A DNA stretch of 64,000 nucleotides from an uncultured Lachnospiraceae bacterium (GTDB lineage: Bacteria; Bacillota; Clostridia; Lachnospirales; Lachnospiraceae), in assembly GCA_947176065.1 (NCBI GenBank), contig CAMWPB010000001.1, forward strand, positions 62,001-126,000, written 5' to 3'. Under the pieces are notes generated by a model. The model was not told the DNA's origin. It did no database searches and saw only the letters and a program-made list of their open reading frames with translations. A program made the position numbers and the translations under genes. Position 1 is the stretch's first letter; every line of letters starts with the position of its first letter. Positions 50,193 through 59,113 of this stretch are shown here, one piece after another.

Positions 50193-51713
50193 ATGAAGGT
50201 TTGGGAAAAGGCTGAGAATTTTTTGAGCGGCAGACGGGCGGTATTTCTGGCGGCGGGGCTTTTACTTCTGTCGCTGATTCCACTGTTATGGCTGGGAAAA
50301 TATAATGTGATGTGCATCGACGACTATGATTACGGCAGGCGGGTGCACGACGTCTGGCAGGCGACGGGGTCTTTTGCGGCCTCTGTGCAGGAGGCCTGGC
50401 GGCAGAACATGGACTTTTATCAGGATTGGCAGGGCACTTATATATCCTGCTTCCTGATGGGAATGTGTCCCATGAATTTTAATTATGATATTGCGTGGGT
50501 GGTTCCGATTCTGATGATCGGTATGTTTGCGTCATCCTCTTTCGTGCTGGGACGGCATATTCTGGTCAGGTGGCTTGACTGCGAAAAGGAAAGTGCGTCC
50601 CTTGCCATGACGCTTCTGCTGTTTGTATTTTATCAGGTGATAGAAGCCCCTTTTGAGGGAATTTACTGGTACAACGGCTCTACCCACTATGTGCTGATGC
50701 AGTCTGTCTGGTTCTTTTTGCTCACGCTGTGCGCAGGGAGTCTCTGGGCGGAAAAGAAAGGGCGGGCGTATGTGAGCTGTGGGGCGGCGGCTGTTCTGGC
50801 GGTGATTGTCGGCGGCGGCAATCTGGTGACAGGACTGCAGGCAGAGGTGCTTATGGCGTTTCTCGTCTGCTATGCTTTCTTTCAGAAGAAGGATAGAATA
50901 GCGTGCGTTATTGTTCCTTTTTTGACAGGGAGCGCCGGATTCTTGGTAAACATTCTTGCCCCCGGCAACGGAAAACGGGGAAGCATTGATATGGATGAGG
51001 GCTATTCCGCCGTGAAGGCGATTGCCCTGTCGTTTTATAACACAGCGGTGTTTGCGATCCGCTGGACGCCGGTGTTTGTGGTGCTCCTATGGCTTTTGCT
51101 TTTGCCGCTTTTGTGGAAAAGGATGAAAGCGTCCGGAAAAGATTTTTCCCATCCCGTTCTGGTGACGGCGGGGGCGTACTGCGTGATTTCGGCCATGTTT
51201 ACGCCCACCCTCTATGCGGTGGGTATGGTGGGGCTTTCCCGGGTGGATAATATCATACAGATGACCTATTATCTGGCGGTTTTGCTGGTGACGGCGTACT
51301 GGATGGGGTATTTTTCCCACAGACAGCGGCGGGAGGACGGCGCTGCGGAGGCTCTGGGCCTGTTTTTGGAGCGGGCGGGGAGCCGCATGAGCATGGTGTG
51401 CCTGCTATTGCTCCTCGGCGTGTGGGTGCTTACGGCGGACAAGAACACATACACGAGTATTTCCGCCCTGCGCTCCGTGGCAAAGGGGGAAGCGCAGACC
51501 TTTTATCAGGAGGCAATGGAGCGGCATGCGCTTTACACGGATGAGAATGTCACCGAGGTAGTGGTCGCTCCCTACAGCGCGAGGCCGGCCCTCTTTGACT
51601 TCACCGATCTGAGCGAGGATGAGGGAAACTGGATGAATCTGGCGGTTGCGCGGTATTACCACAAAAACAATGTGCGCAGCGACGAAGAAGCAGGAAAGGA
51701 AATCTATGAATAA
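50193..51713 (+). CDS. DUF6056-like polytopic membrane protein, second copy
   Basis: About 506 residues and eleven membrane segments. Loop motifs MCIDDYDYGRRVHDVW, FYQDWQGTYISCF, YWYNGSTHYVLMQ and NILAPGNGKRGS parallel those of the protein at 35809-37293. A soluble C-terminal tail, with EGNWMNLAVARYYHKNN, is shared in style with that paralogue (GWVNQGIAAYYGK). A role as GT-C-like enzyme or glycan ligase is suspected but not shown. The start is uncertain: ATG 50193, ATG 50163, or a GTG at 50142 overlapping the previous TGA. Confidence 0.7.
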   Translation: MKVWEKAENFLSGRRAVFLAAGLLLLSLIPLLWLGKYNVMCIDDYDYGRRVHDVWQATGSFAASVQEAWRQNMDFYQDWQGTYISCFLMGMCPMNFNYDIAWVVPILMIGMFASSSFVLGRHILVRWLDCEKESASLAMTLLLFVFYQVIEAPFEGIYWYNGSTHYVLMQSVWFFLLTLCAGSLWAEKKGRAYVSCGAAAVLAVIVGGGNLVTGLQAEVLMAFLVCYAFFQKKDRIACVIVPFLTGSAGFLVNILAPGNGKRGSIDMDEGYSAVKAIALSFYNTAVFAIRWTPVFVVLLWLLLLPLLWKRMKASGKDFSHPVLVTAGAYCVISAMFTPTLYAVGMVGLSRVDNIIQMTYYLAVLLVTAYWMGYFSHRQRREDGAAEALGLFLERAGSRMSMVCLLLLLGVWVLTADKNTYTSISALRSVAKGEAQTFYQEAMERHALYTDENVTEVVVAPYSARPALFDFTDLSEDEGNWMNLAVARYYHKNNVRSDEEAGKEIYE

Positions 51714-51771
51714 GCCACAGAGTGAAAAGGAAAGAACAGGCATTCTCTGAGCTGGCTGAGAGGAATACACT

Positions 51772-52584
51772 ATGAATCAAACTGTGGGACAAAAATTGAA
51801 TCTCGCGAACGTGACGCTGGCGGCTATGACCAGCGTGAATGTGTATGAGACGATCCGCGCCATGGAATACAGTATGCGGGGGATTACCTTTGGCGACGTG
51901 GTGCTTATCACCCATAGAAAGCCGCTTTCCCTGCCGAAAAATATCCGATATTCCCACACTTCAAAACTGGACGATATCGACAAGTTTAACTACAAAATGG
52001 TGTACGAGCTGGGCGAACACATCCATACGGAGTACGCGCTCATCGTTCATGCGGACGGTTTCGTGGTGCATCCCGAGAGCTGGCAGGATGCGTTTCTGGA
52101 CTATGATTATATCGGCTCCCCATGGCCGCTGCCACAAAACGACTACTCTTACCGGGACGCGAAGGGAGAACTGGTCCGGGTGGGAAACAGTGTGTCGATC
52201 CGCAGTAAACGGCTTATGGATTTTCCCGCGAAGGCCGGACTCAAGTGGGAGAAGATCGAGGAGGAGGACGAGTATAACGAGGACATTTTTCTCTGTTGTA
52301 AATACCGCAATGTGATCGAGGAGGCGGGAATGCGGTTTGCGCCCATTGAGGTGGCGAAATATTTCGGCCACGAGCATATGATCCCCGAGATCATGGATGT
52401 GGAGAAGCCTTTTCTGTTTCATAAGTGGCGGGGCAGAAACGCGCAGTACCCGCAGTTCAAAAATCCGTGGAAGGGCAGATGGCAGAAGTGTAAGGATCTG
52501 GTGAGACCGCTGCTGTTCTGGCGTAACAGTTCAGCCAGACCGAATCTGTCTGGCAAATCAGGCTTGCATGAATTTGACAGATAG
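51772..52584 (+). CDS. DUF5672 family protein, probable glycosyltransferase
   Basis: 270 residues. LNLANVTLAAMTSVNVYETI is followed by YDYIGSPWPLPQND and VGNSVSIRSKRLM, then EYNEDIFLCCKYR, the pattern of DUF5672, a group near GT-A transferases that is often found in glycan loci. The D/E residues in DYDYIGSPW and EEDEYNED may bind the nucleotide-sugar. The last 19 residues, starting NSSARPNLSGK, are encoded by the family B palindromic element at 52525-52602, in the same frame as in the deacetylase-like gene. The natural C-terminus has therefore been replaced or extended. The function is not proven. Confidence 0.75.
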   Translation: MNQTVGQKLNLANVTLAAMTSVNVYETIRAMEYSMRGITFGDVVLITHRKPLSLPKNIRYSHTSKLDDIDKFNYKMVYELGEHIHTEYALIVHADGFVVHPESWQDAFLDYDYIGSPWPLPQNDYSYRDAKGELVRVGNSVSIRSKRLMDFPAKAGLKWEKIEEEDEYNEDIFLCCKYRNVIEEAGMRFAPIEVAKYFGHEHMIPEIMDVEKPFLFHKWRGRNAQYPQFKNPWKGRWQKCKDLVRPLLFWRNSSARPNLSGKSGLHEFDR

Positions 52585-52602
52585 AGGAAGGTGGGCTGAA
52601 CT
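52525..52602 (+). repeat. Family B palindromic element, copy 3
   Basis: AGTTCAGCC (52528-52536) and GGCTGAACT (52594-52602) are perfect 9-base arms. The opening AACAGTTCAGCCAGACCGAA is identical to copy 1. The inner hairpin (AAATCA/TGAATTT) is partly degraded. The left part is translated as the C-terminus of the DUF5672 protein; its TAG is at 52582-52584. Confidence 0.8.
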
Positions 52603-52640
52603 AATACGTTTCGAAGGCGGATGAAAGGATAAAATAACAT

Positions 52641-53582
52641 ATGGTATATGACTGCATTCCTTTTTTTAATGAACTGGATATCTTGAAGCTGCGTATGCAG
52701 ATTATGGCGCCTTACGTGGACTTTTTTGTGATCGAGGAGGCTTCTGTCACGTTTTCGGGGGAGCCGAAACGGATGATTTTTGCGGAAAACAGGAGGCTTT
52801 TTGCGGAATTTGAGGAAAAGATACGGTATGTGGCGGTGGAGAATTCCCCCATGGAGGGGGTGACCACCCACGAGCGGGACAAGTTTCAGAAAAACCAGTT
52901 GATCCGTGGACTTTCCGGCTGTAAGCCGGAGGATATTATTATTTTCAGCGATGTGGACGAGATTCCGAATCCGGAGACGCTGGTACGGTTGATCGAAGCG
53001 TTTGAACCCGGAAAGATTTACCATCTGGCACAGCGCATGTTTTACTGTTTTTTAAATATGGAAGAAGTGTCAGGAAATCTTTTGTCCATTACGGGGGAGT
53101 TTCCGGGTGTGGCGAAAAGACAGTGGCTTGGCACGAAGATATGCAGTTATTCGGAACTGCCAAAGGAAGGGATCGTGTATCTGCGCGAGGTGTCTCCCGG
53201 AGATCCCCGCAGTGTGCGCGTTGCGGACGGCGGCTGGCACTTTGGTTATATGGGCGGTGACGGCGAGCGGGACGTGGCGAAGCGCATCGGTGTGAAGGTA
53301 CAGGCGGCGGCGCACTCGGAATATAATAGCAAACGTTATTTAAATGAAGCGGTGGACAGACTGCTTTGCGGCGAGGATATTTTTGACCGGGATGCAAAGT
53401 TTGTCCGGGTACAGATCGATAAGAGTTTTCCCGCGTATCTGCGGGAACACAGGGAGGAGTACGATTTCCTGATTGCCCCGGAAATCAGTCCGGCGGGGAT
53501 CTTATGGAAGAGGACAAAGCTTGCGGGAAAACAGTGGCTGCGCAGGGCGCACGGGGCGGCGGCAAAAATCCTGCGGCGGTAA
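52641..53582 (+). CDS. Family 17 glycosyltransferase (beta-1,4-N-acetylglucosaminyltransferase-like)
   Basis: 313 residues. YDCIPFFNELDILKLRM, then FFVIEEASVTFSGEPKRM, FSDVDEIPNPETL (DxD) and GGWHFGYMGG are the markers of the GT17 family. Named after eukaryotic bisecting GlcNAc transferases, bacterial members sit in capsule and exopolysaccharide loci and probably add a branching GlcNAc or similar residue. The ATG follows AAAGGATAAAATAACAT with a rather distant AAGGA. It has no signal peptide, so it works in the cytoplasm. Confidence 0.88.
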   Translation: MVYDCIPFFNELDILKLRMQIMAPYVDFFVIEEASVTFSGEPKRMIFAENRRLFAEFEEKIRYVAVENSPMEGVTTHERDKFQKNQLIRGLSGCKPEDIIIFSDVDEIPNPETLVRLIEAFEPGKIYHLAQRMFYCFLNMEEVSGNLLSITGEFPGVAKRQWLGTKICSYSELPKEGIVYLREVSPGDPRSVRVADGGWHFGYMGGDGERDVAKRIGVKVQAAAHSEYNSKRYLNEAVDRLLCGEDIFDRDAKFVRVQIDKSFPAYLREHREEYDFLIAPEISPAGILWKRTKLAGKQWLRRAHGAAAKILRR

Positions 53583-53600
53583 GAATGGTGGGAAGGAACT

Positions 53601-54920
53601 ATGATAAAGGATCTCTACAGACGGCTGCGGGAGGAAAGCCCGGTTCCCCGTCTGGCTCGTAAATTGATTCAACAAATGCGACAGCGTCAACCATTCGGGG
53701 AGAATGCGGAGCATTCTCGGAATCGAGTGCGCGGGCACTCGATTTTTTATATCGGACTGACCATAGAGCTGTTGATGGTGATTGTCGATAAGAGCAATTA
53801 TATCAATCCCATTGAGGGGTATCTGTTTCGGCTGACTTTTCTTCTGTTTGCGTGTAAGCTCCTGCTTACGCGCTATGAACGGCGGGAGTGGGCGCTTATA
53901 CTTGCGATGGAGGCGGTGGGCTTTATTTCCTACCGGGTGACGGGTGCCAACGATATCATCCGCGTGGTGACTTTTGTGGCGGCCTGCAAAGGTATTCCCG
54001 TGAAAGAAGCCCTGAAATATACGTTTTATGTGACTCTGGCAGGGTGTCTTGCCATTGTGGCTCTTTCCGTGACGGGGGTCTATGGAGATATCAGTCTGAC
54101 ACAGGCTTTCGGGCACGAGGCTGCGGAAACCACCCGCTATATCGGGGAGGAAGCGGCGGAGGAAACCCGTTATACGCTGGGGATGGGACACCCGAACTCG
54201 CTCTCCTGCATGTTTTTTATGCTGGCGGCGCTTGGCGTTTATGTTTGGTTTGACCGGATGAGATGGTACAGCTACCTGTTTCTGATGCTGTTAAACGTGG
54301 GCGTCTATCTGCTGACACGCTCCAAGACCAGTATGTTGATTACGGCGGCGTTTATTCTGGGCGCCTGTCTGCTGACCTTTGTGAAGCGCCTGCAAAGGAA
54401 GACGATTCTCTATGTCTGCGGCCTGCTTGTATTTATTCTGTGTATCGCCTTTTCCGTGGACGCGGCAGTCTGCGCCCAGCGGGTGAGGGATGCCCAGTGG
54501 AACGAGTTTTTCTTCTGTAATCCCCGTGACAATGAGCATATTGTGCTGCTCGGCAAAATCGACCGCCATATCAGCGGCAGGATCATATCACTGACGGACT
54601 CTGACAACAATGACGGCATGATTCAGACATGGTCGGCCTTTTCCTGCGAAAACAATATGAATTATTATTTTGATATGGGGTGGGTTAAGGTATTTTACCG
54701 CTACGGTGTGATTCCGGGGATTTTGTATGTGGCGGCGAACCTGATTCTCCTGTGGAGGCTCTGGCGCAGGCGGGACGCCTGCGGGCTTGCGCTCTTTGTG
54801 ATGTTTGCGGTGTACACGGTGGTGGAGGCCCATATGATCTCCGTCTACATCGGAAGGAACTATCTGCTTATGATGATGGGATGTGAGGCGGCGGTGGCGG
54901 GAAGAGAAAGTTTGTGGTAA
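53601..54920 (+). CDS. wzy: Wzy-like polysaccharide polymerase
   Basis: 439 residues with about ten membrane segments. GMGHPNSLSCMFFML, LLTRSKTSMLI and the large outer loop between about residues 270 and 370 are typical of Wzy polymerases, which join repeat units outside the membrane. The first 50 residues are cytoplasmic and basic, and their coding DNA contains two tight hairpins, the second followed by six Ts (53700-53748). GGAAGG precedes the ATG at 53601. It fits with the WbaP-like initiator next door and the Wzx flippase at 62351. Confidence 0.78.
   Translation: MIKDLYRRLREESPVPRLARKLIQQMRQRQPFGENAEHSRNRVRGHSIFYIGLTIELLMVIVDKSNYINPIEGYLFRLTFLLFACKLLLTRYERREWALILAMEAVGFISYRVTGANDIIRVVTFVAACKGIPVKEALKYTFYVTLAGCLAIVALSVTGVYGDISLTQAFGHEAAETTRYIGEEAAEETRYTLGMGHPNSLSCMFFMLAALGVYVWFDRMRWYSYLFLMLLNVGVYLLTRSKTSMLITAAFILGACLLTFVKRLQRKTILYVCGLLVFILCIAFSVDAAVCAQRVRDAQWNEFFFCNPRDNEHIVLLGKIDRHISGRIISLTDSDNNDGMIQTWSAFSCENNMNYYFDMGWVKVFYRYGVIPGILYVAANLILLWRLWRRRDACGLALFVMFAVYTVVEAHMISVYIGRNYLLMMMGCEAAVAGRESLW
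53700..53748 (+). other. Tandem hairpins with T-run inside the wzy coding region
   Basis: GAGAATGC (53700-53707) pairs with GCATTCTC (53711-53718). AATCGAGTGC (53721-53730) pairs with GCACTCGATT (53735-53744) around GCGG, and the run continues as Ts to 53748. The second hairpin has the full form of an intrinsic terminator yet lies about codons 40-50 of an open gene. It might act as a translation-coupled attenuator, or be a palindromic element inserted in frame. Confidence 0.6.
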
Positions 54921-54954
54921 AATAAATACCGAAATCTAAAATTGAGGTATTCCT

Positions 54955-56367
54955 ATGAATCGTAAAATGAAACTGATAGAGAGCTACCTGTTGCTTCTCA
55001 CGGATCTGTGCAGCATCGCTTCAGCATATATCATCGCCATCCTGATACGGTACCGGAAGTTTTCCAGAGTCATGGAGCCGGAGCTTCACTTTGTGGTATG
55101 TATCGGCTTTTTGCTGTTCTGTACGATTTACAGCTTTCTGTTTGACTGGAACAGGGAGTTTATAAAAAGAGGCGTTCTGGTCGAATTTATAGCGGTTACC
55201 AAATTCAATGTCTTTATGGAACTGTCCGTTATGGCCTTTCTTTTCATGCTGCAAAGGGGCGCGGACGTTTCCCGTCTGGTGATGGGCTATTTTGCCATTC
55301 TGAATATTTTTATCGTATGGTTTGTGCGGCTCGCCATGAAGAAGGCGCTGCGGGTCTGGTTCACGGCCAAGTCCAATATCGTCAAGATCATGATTGTCAC
55401 GAAGGATGCGGTGATGGAAAAAACCCTGTCCAAACTGAAGGAGGCCATGGATATCAACTATGAGATTGTGGCACTGGCCTGTGTGGACAAGGACAGGAAG
55501 GGTGAAACGGCAGAAGGGATTGAGGTGAACGCAGACCGGGAAAATGTGCTCTCCATGGCCAGACAGATGCCCCTTGATGAGGTGTTTATAAGCCTGCCGG
55601 ATGAAGATATGGCCTATGTCAAGCATATTATCTATGATCTGGAATCCATGGGCGTGGCCTGCCACTACAATATAGATATCATAGAAAGACCGAGCAAGGA
55701 AGTACGGGTGGGAAGCTTTGCCGGATTTACGGTGGTGACTTATTCCATCAACCATTTCGACTACAGGCGCATGGTGGTGAAACGGCTGATTGACATTGTG
55801 GGCGGTCTGGTGGGATGCCTGATCACGATTGTTGCCACGCCCTTTGTGGCAGCCGCCATTAAGCTGGACTCGCCGGGGCCGGTTCTCTTTGCACAGACCA
55901 GAATCGGTAAAAACGGCCGCCGTTTTAAGATTTATAAGTTCCGCTCCATGTATATGGACGCGGAGGCAAGAAAGAAAGAGCTGGAAGCGCAGAATGAGAT
56001 GCAGGGTCTTATGTTTAAGATGGAAAATGATCCGCGTATTACGAAGGTCGGGAAATTTATCAGAAAGACAAGCATTGACGAGCTGCCGCAGTTTTTTAAT
56101 ATCGTTAAGGGAGATATGAGTCTGGTGGGCACCAGACCGCCGACGGAGGGCGAGTTCGAGCAGTATAATTCCCACTACAGGCGAAGAATCAGTATGACGC
56201 CGGGACTCACGGGGCTCTGGCAGATCAGCGGAAGAAGCGAGATCGTGGACTTTGACGAGGTTGTGAAGCTGGATCTGGAATATATTGACAACTGGACGCT
56301 GGGACTGGATATCAAGATTTTGTTCCAGACAGTGTGGGTGGTGTTGACCGGCAGAGGGTCAAAATAA
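54955..56367 (+). CDS. wbaP: Polyprenyl glycosylphosphotransferase (WbaP/CpsE-like), initiating enzyme
   Basis: 470 residues. Four N-terminal membrane segments and a central Rossmann-like domain precede the C-terminal sugar-transferase domain. The latter contains FAQTRIGKNGRRFKIYKFRS, quoted here as RIGKNGRRFKIYKFRSM, the Asp-Glu dyad in TSIDELPQFFNIVKGDMSL near residue 374, and MTPGLTGLWQISGRS. These enzymes move a hexose-1-phosphate (often galactose or glucose) to undecaprenyl phosphate. It is a second initiator beside the PglC-like protein at 15044. GAGG eight bases before the ATG sets the start. Confidence 0.92.
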   Translation: MNRKMKLIESYLLLLTDLCSIASAYIIAILIRYRKFSRVMEPELHFVVCIGFLLFCTIYSFLFDWNREFIKRGVLVEFIAVTKFNVFMELSVMAFLFMLQRGADVSRLVMGYFAILNIFIVWFVRLAMKKALRVWFTAKSNIVKIMIVTKDAVMEKTLSKLKEAMDINYEIVALACVDKDRKGETAEGIEVNADRENVLSMARQMPLDEVFISLPDEDMAYVKHIIYDLESMGVACHYNIDIIERPSKEVRVGSFAGFTVVTYSINHFDYRRMVVKRLIDIVGGLVGCLITIVATPFVAAAIKLDSPGPVLFAQTRIGKNGRRFKIYKFRSMYMDAEARKKELEAQNEMQGLMFKMENDPRITKVGKFIRKTSIDELPQFFNIVKGDMSLVGTRPPTEGEFEQYNSHYRRRISMTPGLTGLWQISGRSEIVDFDEVVKLDLEYIDNWTLGLDIKILFQTVWVVLTGRGSK

Positions 56368-56420
56368 GCGTTTGCCCGGAGGCAGACAGGTTCCGATAGA
56401 GAGATGCAGGAGGATTGAGT

Positions 56421-57479
56421 GTGCATGTATGTATGATTGTGCCGAATGAGGCCGTGCAGGGCGGGATTGCCTCTGTGGTGAACGGTTATCGGGGAAGTGA
56501 GCTGGAGAAGCGCTGCCGTATCACCTATATTGAATCCTATCAGAACGGCAGCAAGTGGGACAAGCTGAAAAAGGCGCTGAAAGGATATGCTGCGTTTTGC
56601 AGACTGCTCAGAAAAGACTGCCCGGATCTGGTGCATATCCATTCATCTTTCGGGCCGAGCTTTTATCGGAAAATGCCCTTTATCCTTTGGAGCGCGTCAC
56701 GAAGCATTCCTGTGGTGAACCATATCCACGGGGCGGAGTTTGACAGTTTCTATGAGAAAGCGTCTGCATCCAAAAAGAGGAGGGTGCGCAGCGTTTATCG
56801 GAAATGTACACGGTTCATTGTACTGTCGGAAGAATGGAAAGAAAAAATAGCACAGATTGTTCCGGCTGACAGAATCGATGTGGTAGAGAATTATTGCGTT
56901 TTGCCGGAGAAACCATATCATGTGGAGAGGCGGCAGAACCAGATCCTGTTTCTTGGCGCTCTGGAAGAGAGAAAAGGGTGTTATGACATTCCTGTCATTT
57001 TTGAAGGCGTGAAGCGGAAATGCCCGGATGCGCAGCTTGTGATGGCAGGAGATGGGCAGATGAAGCAGATAAGAGAGGCGTTTGGCGAAAAAAATCTTCT
57101 ATCCGACGTAACATTTACAGGATGGGTGCGGGGGCGGGAGAAGGAAAAGCTGCTACAGCAAAGCGCGGTCTTTCTGTTTCCGAGTTATAACGAAGGTATG
57201 CCGATGGCGGTTTTGGAGGCAATGGGTTATGGCTTAGGCGTTGTTACGACAACGGTAGGAGGAATCCCACAGTTAATCGCTCACAGAAGGAACGGATTTC
57301 TGGAAGCGCCCGGTGATCTGGCCGCTATGGCCGAAGATGTCAGCGGGCTGATACAGGATGAAGGGTTATGCCGCAATATGGGAGAAGCGGCAAGGGAGAC
57401 AGTAGAACAGAAATACAGTTTACAAATGCATCTGCAGAAATTGGAAGAGACTTACAGAAAGGCGTGCTTGACAAAATGA
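56421..57479 (+). CDS. Family 4 glycosyltransferase
   Basis: 352 residues with GT-B fold. HVCMIVPNEAVQGGIASVVN is the acceptor loop. VHIHSSFGPSFYRK follows, and ILFLGALEERKGCYDIPV with PSYNEGMPMAVLEAMGYG forms the donor half with the EX7E glutamates. AGGAGG lies seven bases before the GTG at 56421, which is a better start than the TTG at 56415. It follows the WbaP-like gene directly and may add the second sugar of that repeat unit. The stop overlaps the next ATG. Confidence 0.86.
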   Translation: MHVCMIVPNEAVQGGIASVVNGYRGSELEKRCRITYIESYQNGSKWDKLKKALKGYAAFCRLLRKDCPDLVHIHSSFGPSFYRKMPFILWSASRSIPVVNHIHGAEFDSFYEKASASKKRRVRSVYRKCTRFIVLSEEWKEKIAQIVPADRIDVVENYCVLPEKPYHVERRQNQILFLGALEERKGCYDIPVIFEGVKRKCPDAQLVMAGDGQMKQIREAFGEKNLLSDVTFTGWVRGREKEKLLQQSAVFLFPSYNEGMPMAVLEAMGYGLGVVTTTVGGIPQLIAHRRNGFLEAPGDLAAMAEDVSGLIQDEGLCRNMGEAARETVEQKYSLQMHLQKLEETYRKACLTK

Positions 57480-58021
57480 ATGTAAAGTTAAAGGCTGCAA
57501 AAAGTCTGTTTAAAATAGCTTATTGGAAGTGCCGTTACGGCTCCCGGCTTAAGATGCCATGGATTCAGGGATTTGACCATGTCTATCTTGAAATGTCCAA
57601 AAACGGACGTATGAGTTTTGGGGAGAGAAACGAGAACAGGGGCAAGATGCATTTTATCTGTGCAGGCGATGGCCGGTTGGAGATAGGAAATCATGTCATC
57701 TATGCGATCGGCGGCTGCATTACGTGTATGGGGCATATCAAAATAGGTGATTACTGTAGATTTGGCAATAACGTAGTCATTGTTGACCATGACCATAATT
57801 TTAAAAATCAGGGCGAGGAGTTTCTGGTTGGTGAAATCACAATTGGAGACCGTGTCTGGATTGGCGCAAACTGCACCATCTTAAAAGATGTGCATATCGG
57901 AGACGACTGTGTGATAGCGGCAGGCAGTGTTATTAAAAAAGATGTGCCGGCCCATACCATTTGTTATCAAAAAAGAGAAACAGTGTATGTCCCGATCTCA
58001 TCGGAAAACAAGGGAGTATGA
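57476..58021 (+). CDS. Hexapeptide-repeat (left-handed beta-helix) acyltransferase
   Basis: 181 residues. Hexapeptide repeats run from about residue 60, with IGDYCRFGNNVVIVDHDHNF containing the catalytic-type histidine, then IGDRVWIGANCTIL and IGDDCVIAAGSVIKKDVPA. The family (WcaF/NodL/CapG-like) O-acetylates sugars with acetyl-CoA. ATG 57476 overlaps the preceding TGA. Its place in the Wzy-type operon suggests it decorates the repeat unit made there. It is not a PglD look-alike in length or N-terminal domain. Confidence 0.85.
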   Translation: MNVKLKAAKSLFKIAYWKCRYGSRLKMPWIQGFDHVYLEMSKNGRMSFGERNENRGKMHFICAGDGRLEIGNHVIYAIGGCITCMGHIKIGDYCRFGNNVVIVDHDHNFKNQGEEFLVGEITIGDRVWIGANCTILKDVHIGDDCVIAAGSVIKKDVPAHTICYQKRETVYVPISSENKGV

Positions 58022-58027
58022 GGAAAA

Positions 58028-59035
58028 GTGGATCAGATCAGCGTGATTGTCCCGGTTCACAACGGGGCTTCTTATTTGGAAGAATGCATCGACAGCATTC
58101 TGGCGCAGGACTGCGAAGCGTTGGAGGTGCTGATCGTAAATGACGGCTCTACAGACAACACGGCAGAGCTTTGTGACCGGCTGTGCGGACTGCATGACTG
58201 CCTGCGGGTCATTACGCTGCCGGATCTGGGTGTTTCGGTGGCGCGGAACCGTGGACTGGAGCAGGCACGGGGCGCTTATGTCATGTTTGTGGACGCTGAC
58301 GACAGGCTGCGGCCCGGGGTGCTTAAGAGTCTGCACGGCCTGTTGTGTCGGACGGACAGCGATATGGCGGGCTGCAGTTTTGCCGCATGGGGGACGCCCG
58401 AGGAGTGGGAACGGCTTCGGGCGGAGAAAGAAATGCCGGAGGAACTGACGGGCCCCGATGCCGGGAAGGTATATGACAGCGATTCCTATTTGAAGGAAAA
58501 TATTCTGCGGGGGAATACCCGCTGCTGGAGTAAGCTCTACAGACGGGATCTGATCGGACAGGTACGGTTCCTTGAGGGACTGACTATCGGTGAGGATATG
58601 CTGTTTCTTGTGGAGCTTCTGCCGCGTATGAGGCGGGCTGTGGAGACGGCTTATCCCGGCTACGGGTATTATCAGAATCCTGGCGGCGCGATGCGCAGGC
58701 CCTTTACGCCGGATTATATGGATCAGATTTACTGCTGGGAGATGGCCCGGGAACTGATTGTGAAGCGGGACGCGTCCCTGTCGGCCCAGACGGACGCACA
58801 GATTATGGTGGCGGTCATGCTGACGGCGGGAAAGATTGCCATGCTTTCCGGGAAAGAGCGCAGGAAGGCGAAAGAGTATCTGCAGGTCTGCCACAGGAAA
58901 TTGAAGGAAATAGCCAGGGCGAGGGAATGCTATCGTTATCTGCCTGCCGGCTATGGAATCAAGGTGAGACTTTTCGCCCGGGTGCCCAGGCTTTATGTGT
59001 GGCTGTACGGCTGCCGTAAATTTTTTCGGAAATAG
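58028..59035 (+). CDS. Family 2 glycosyltransferase
   Basis: 335 residues. QISVIVPVHNGASYLEECID, then VNDGSTDNTAELCDRL, FVDADDRLRPGVL (DxD) and NTRCWSKLYRRDLIG outline the GT-A domain. It is soluble. The GTG at 58028 follows TGAGGAAAA directly after the acyltransferase, so the two are likely translated together. It is similar in layout to the GT2 at 59114, so the pair may have arisen by duplication. The sugar is unknown. Confidence 0.85.
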   Translation: MDQISVIVPVHNGASYLEECIDSILAQDCEALEVLIVNDGSTDNTAELCDRLCGLHDCLRVITLPDLGVSVARNRGLEQARGAYVMFVDADDRLRPGVLKSLHGLLCRTDSDMAGCSFAAWGTPEEWERLRAEKEMPEELTGPDAGKVYDSDSYLKENILRGNTRCWSKLYRRDLIGQVRFLEGLTIGEDMLFLVELLPRMRRAVETAYPGYGYYQNPGGAMRRPFTPDYMDQIYCWEMARELIVKRDASLSAQTDAQIMVAVMLTAGKIAMLSGKERRKAKEYLQVCHRKLKEIARARECYRYLPAGYGIKVRLFARVPRLYVWLYGCRKFFRK

Positions 59036-59042
59036 GATAAAA

Positions 59043-59066
59043 GGTCCGGGCACTGCTTACCGGACC
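59043..59066 (+). other. Intergenic hairpin between two GT2 genes
   Basis: GGTCCGG (59043-59049) and CCGGACC (59060-59066) form a perfect 7-base GC-rich stem with a 10-base loop and no T-run. It may limit read-through or stabilise the upstream mRNA. Confidence 0.4.
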
Positions 59067-59113
59067 CGGTATACATGGTAAGGAACAGGAAAACAGAGAA
59101 AGCGGGAAAGCGT

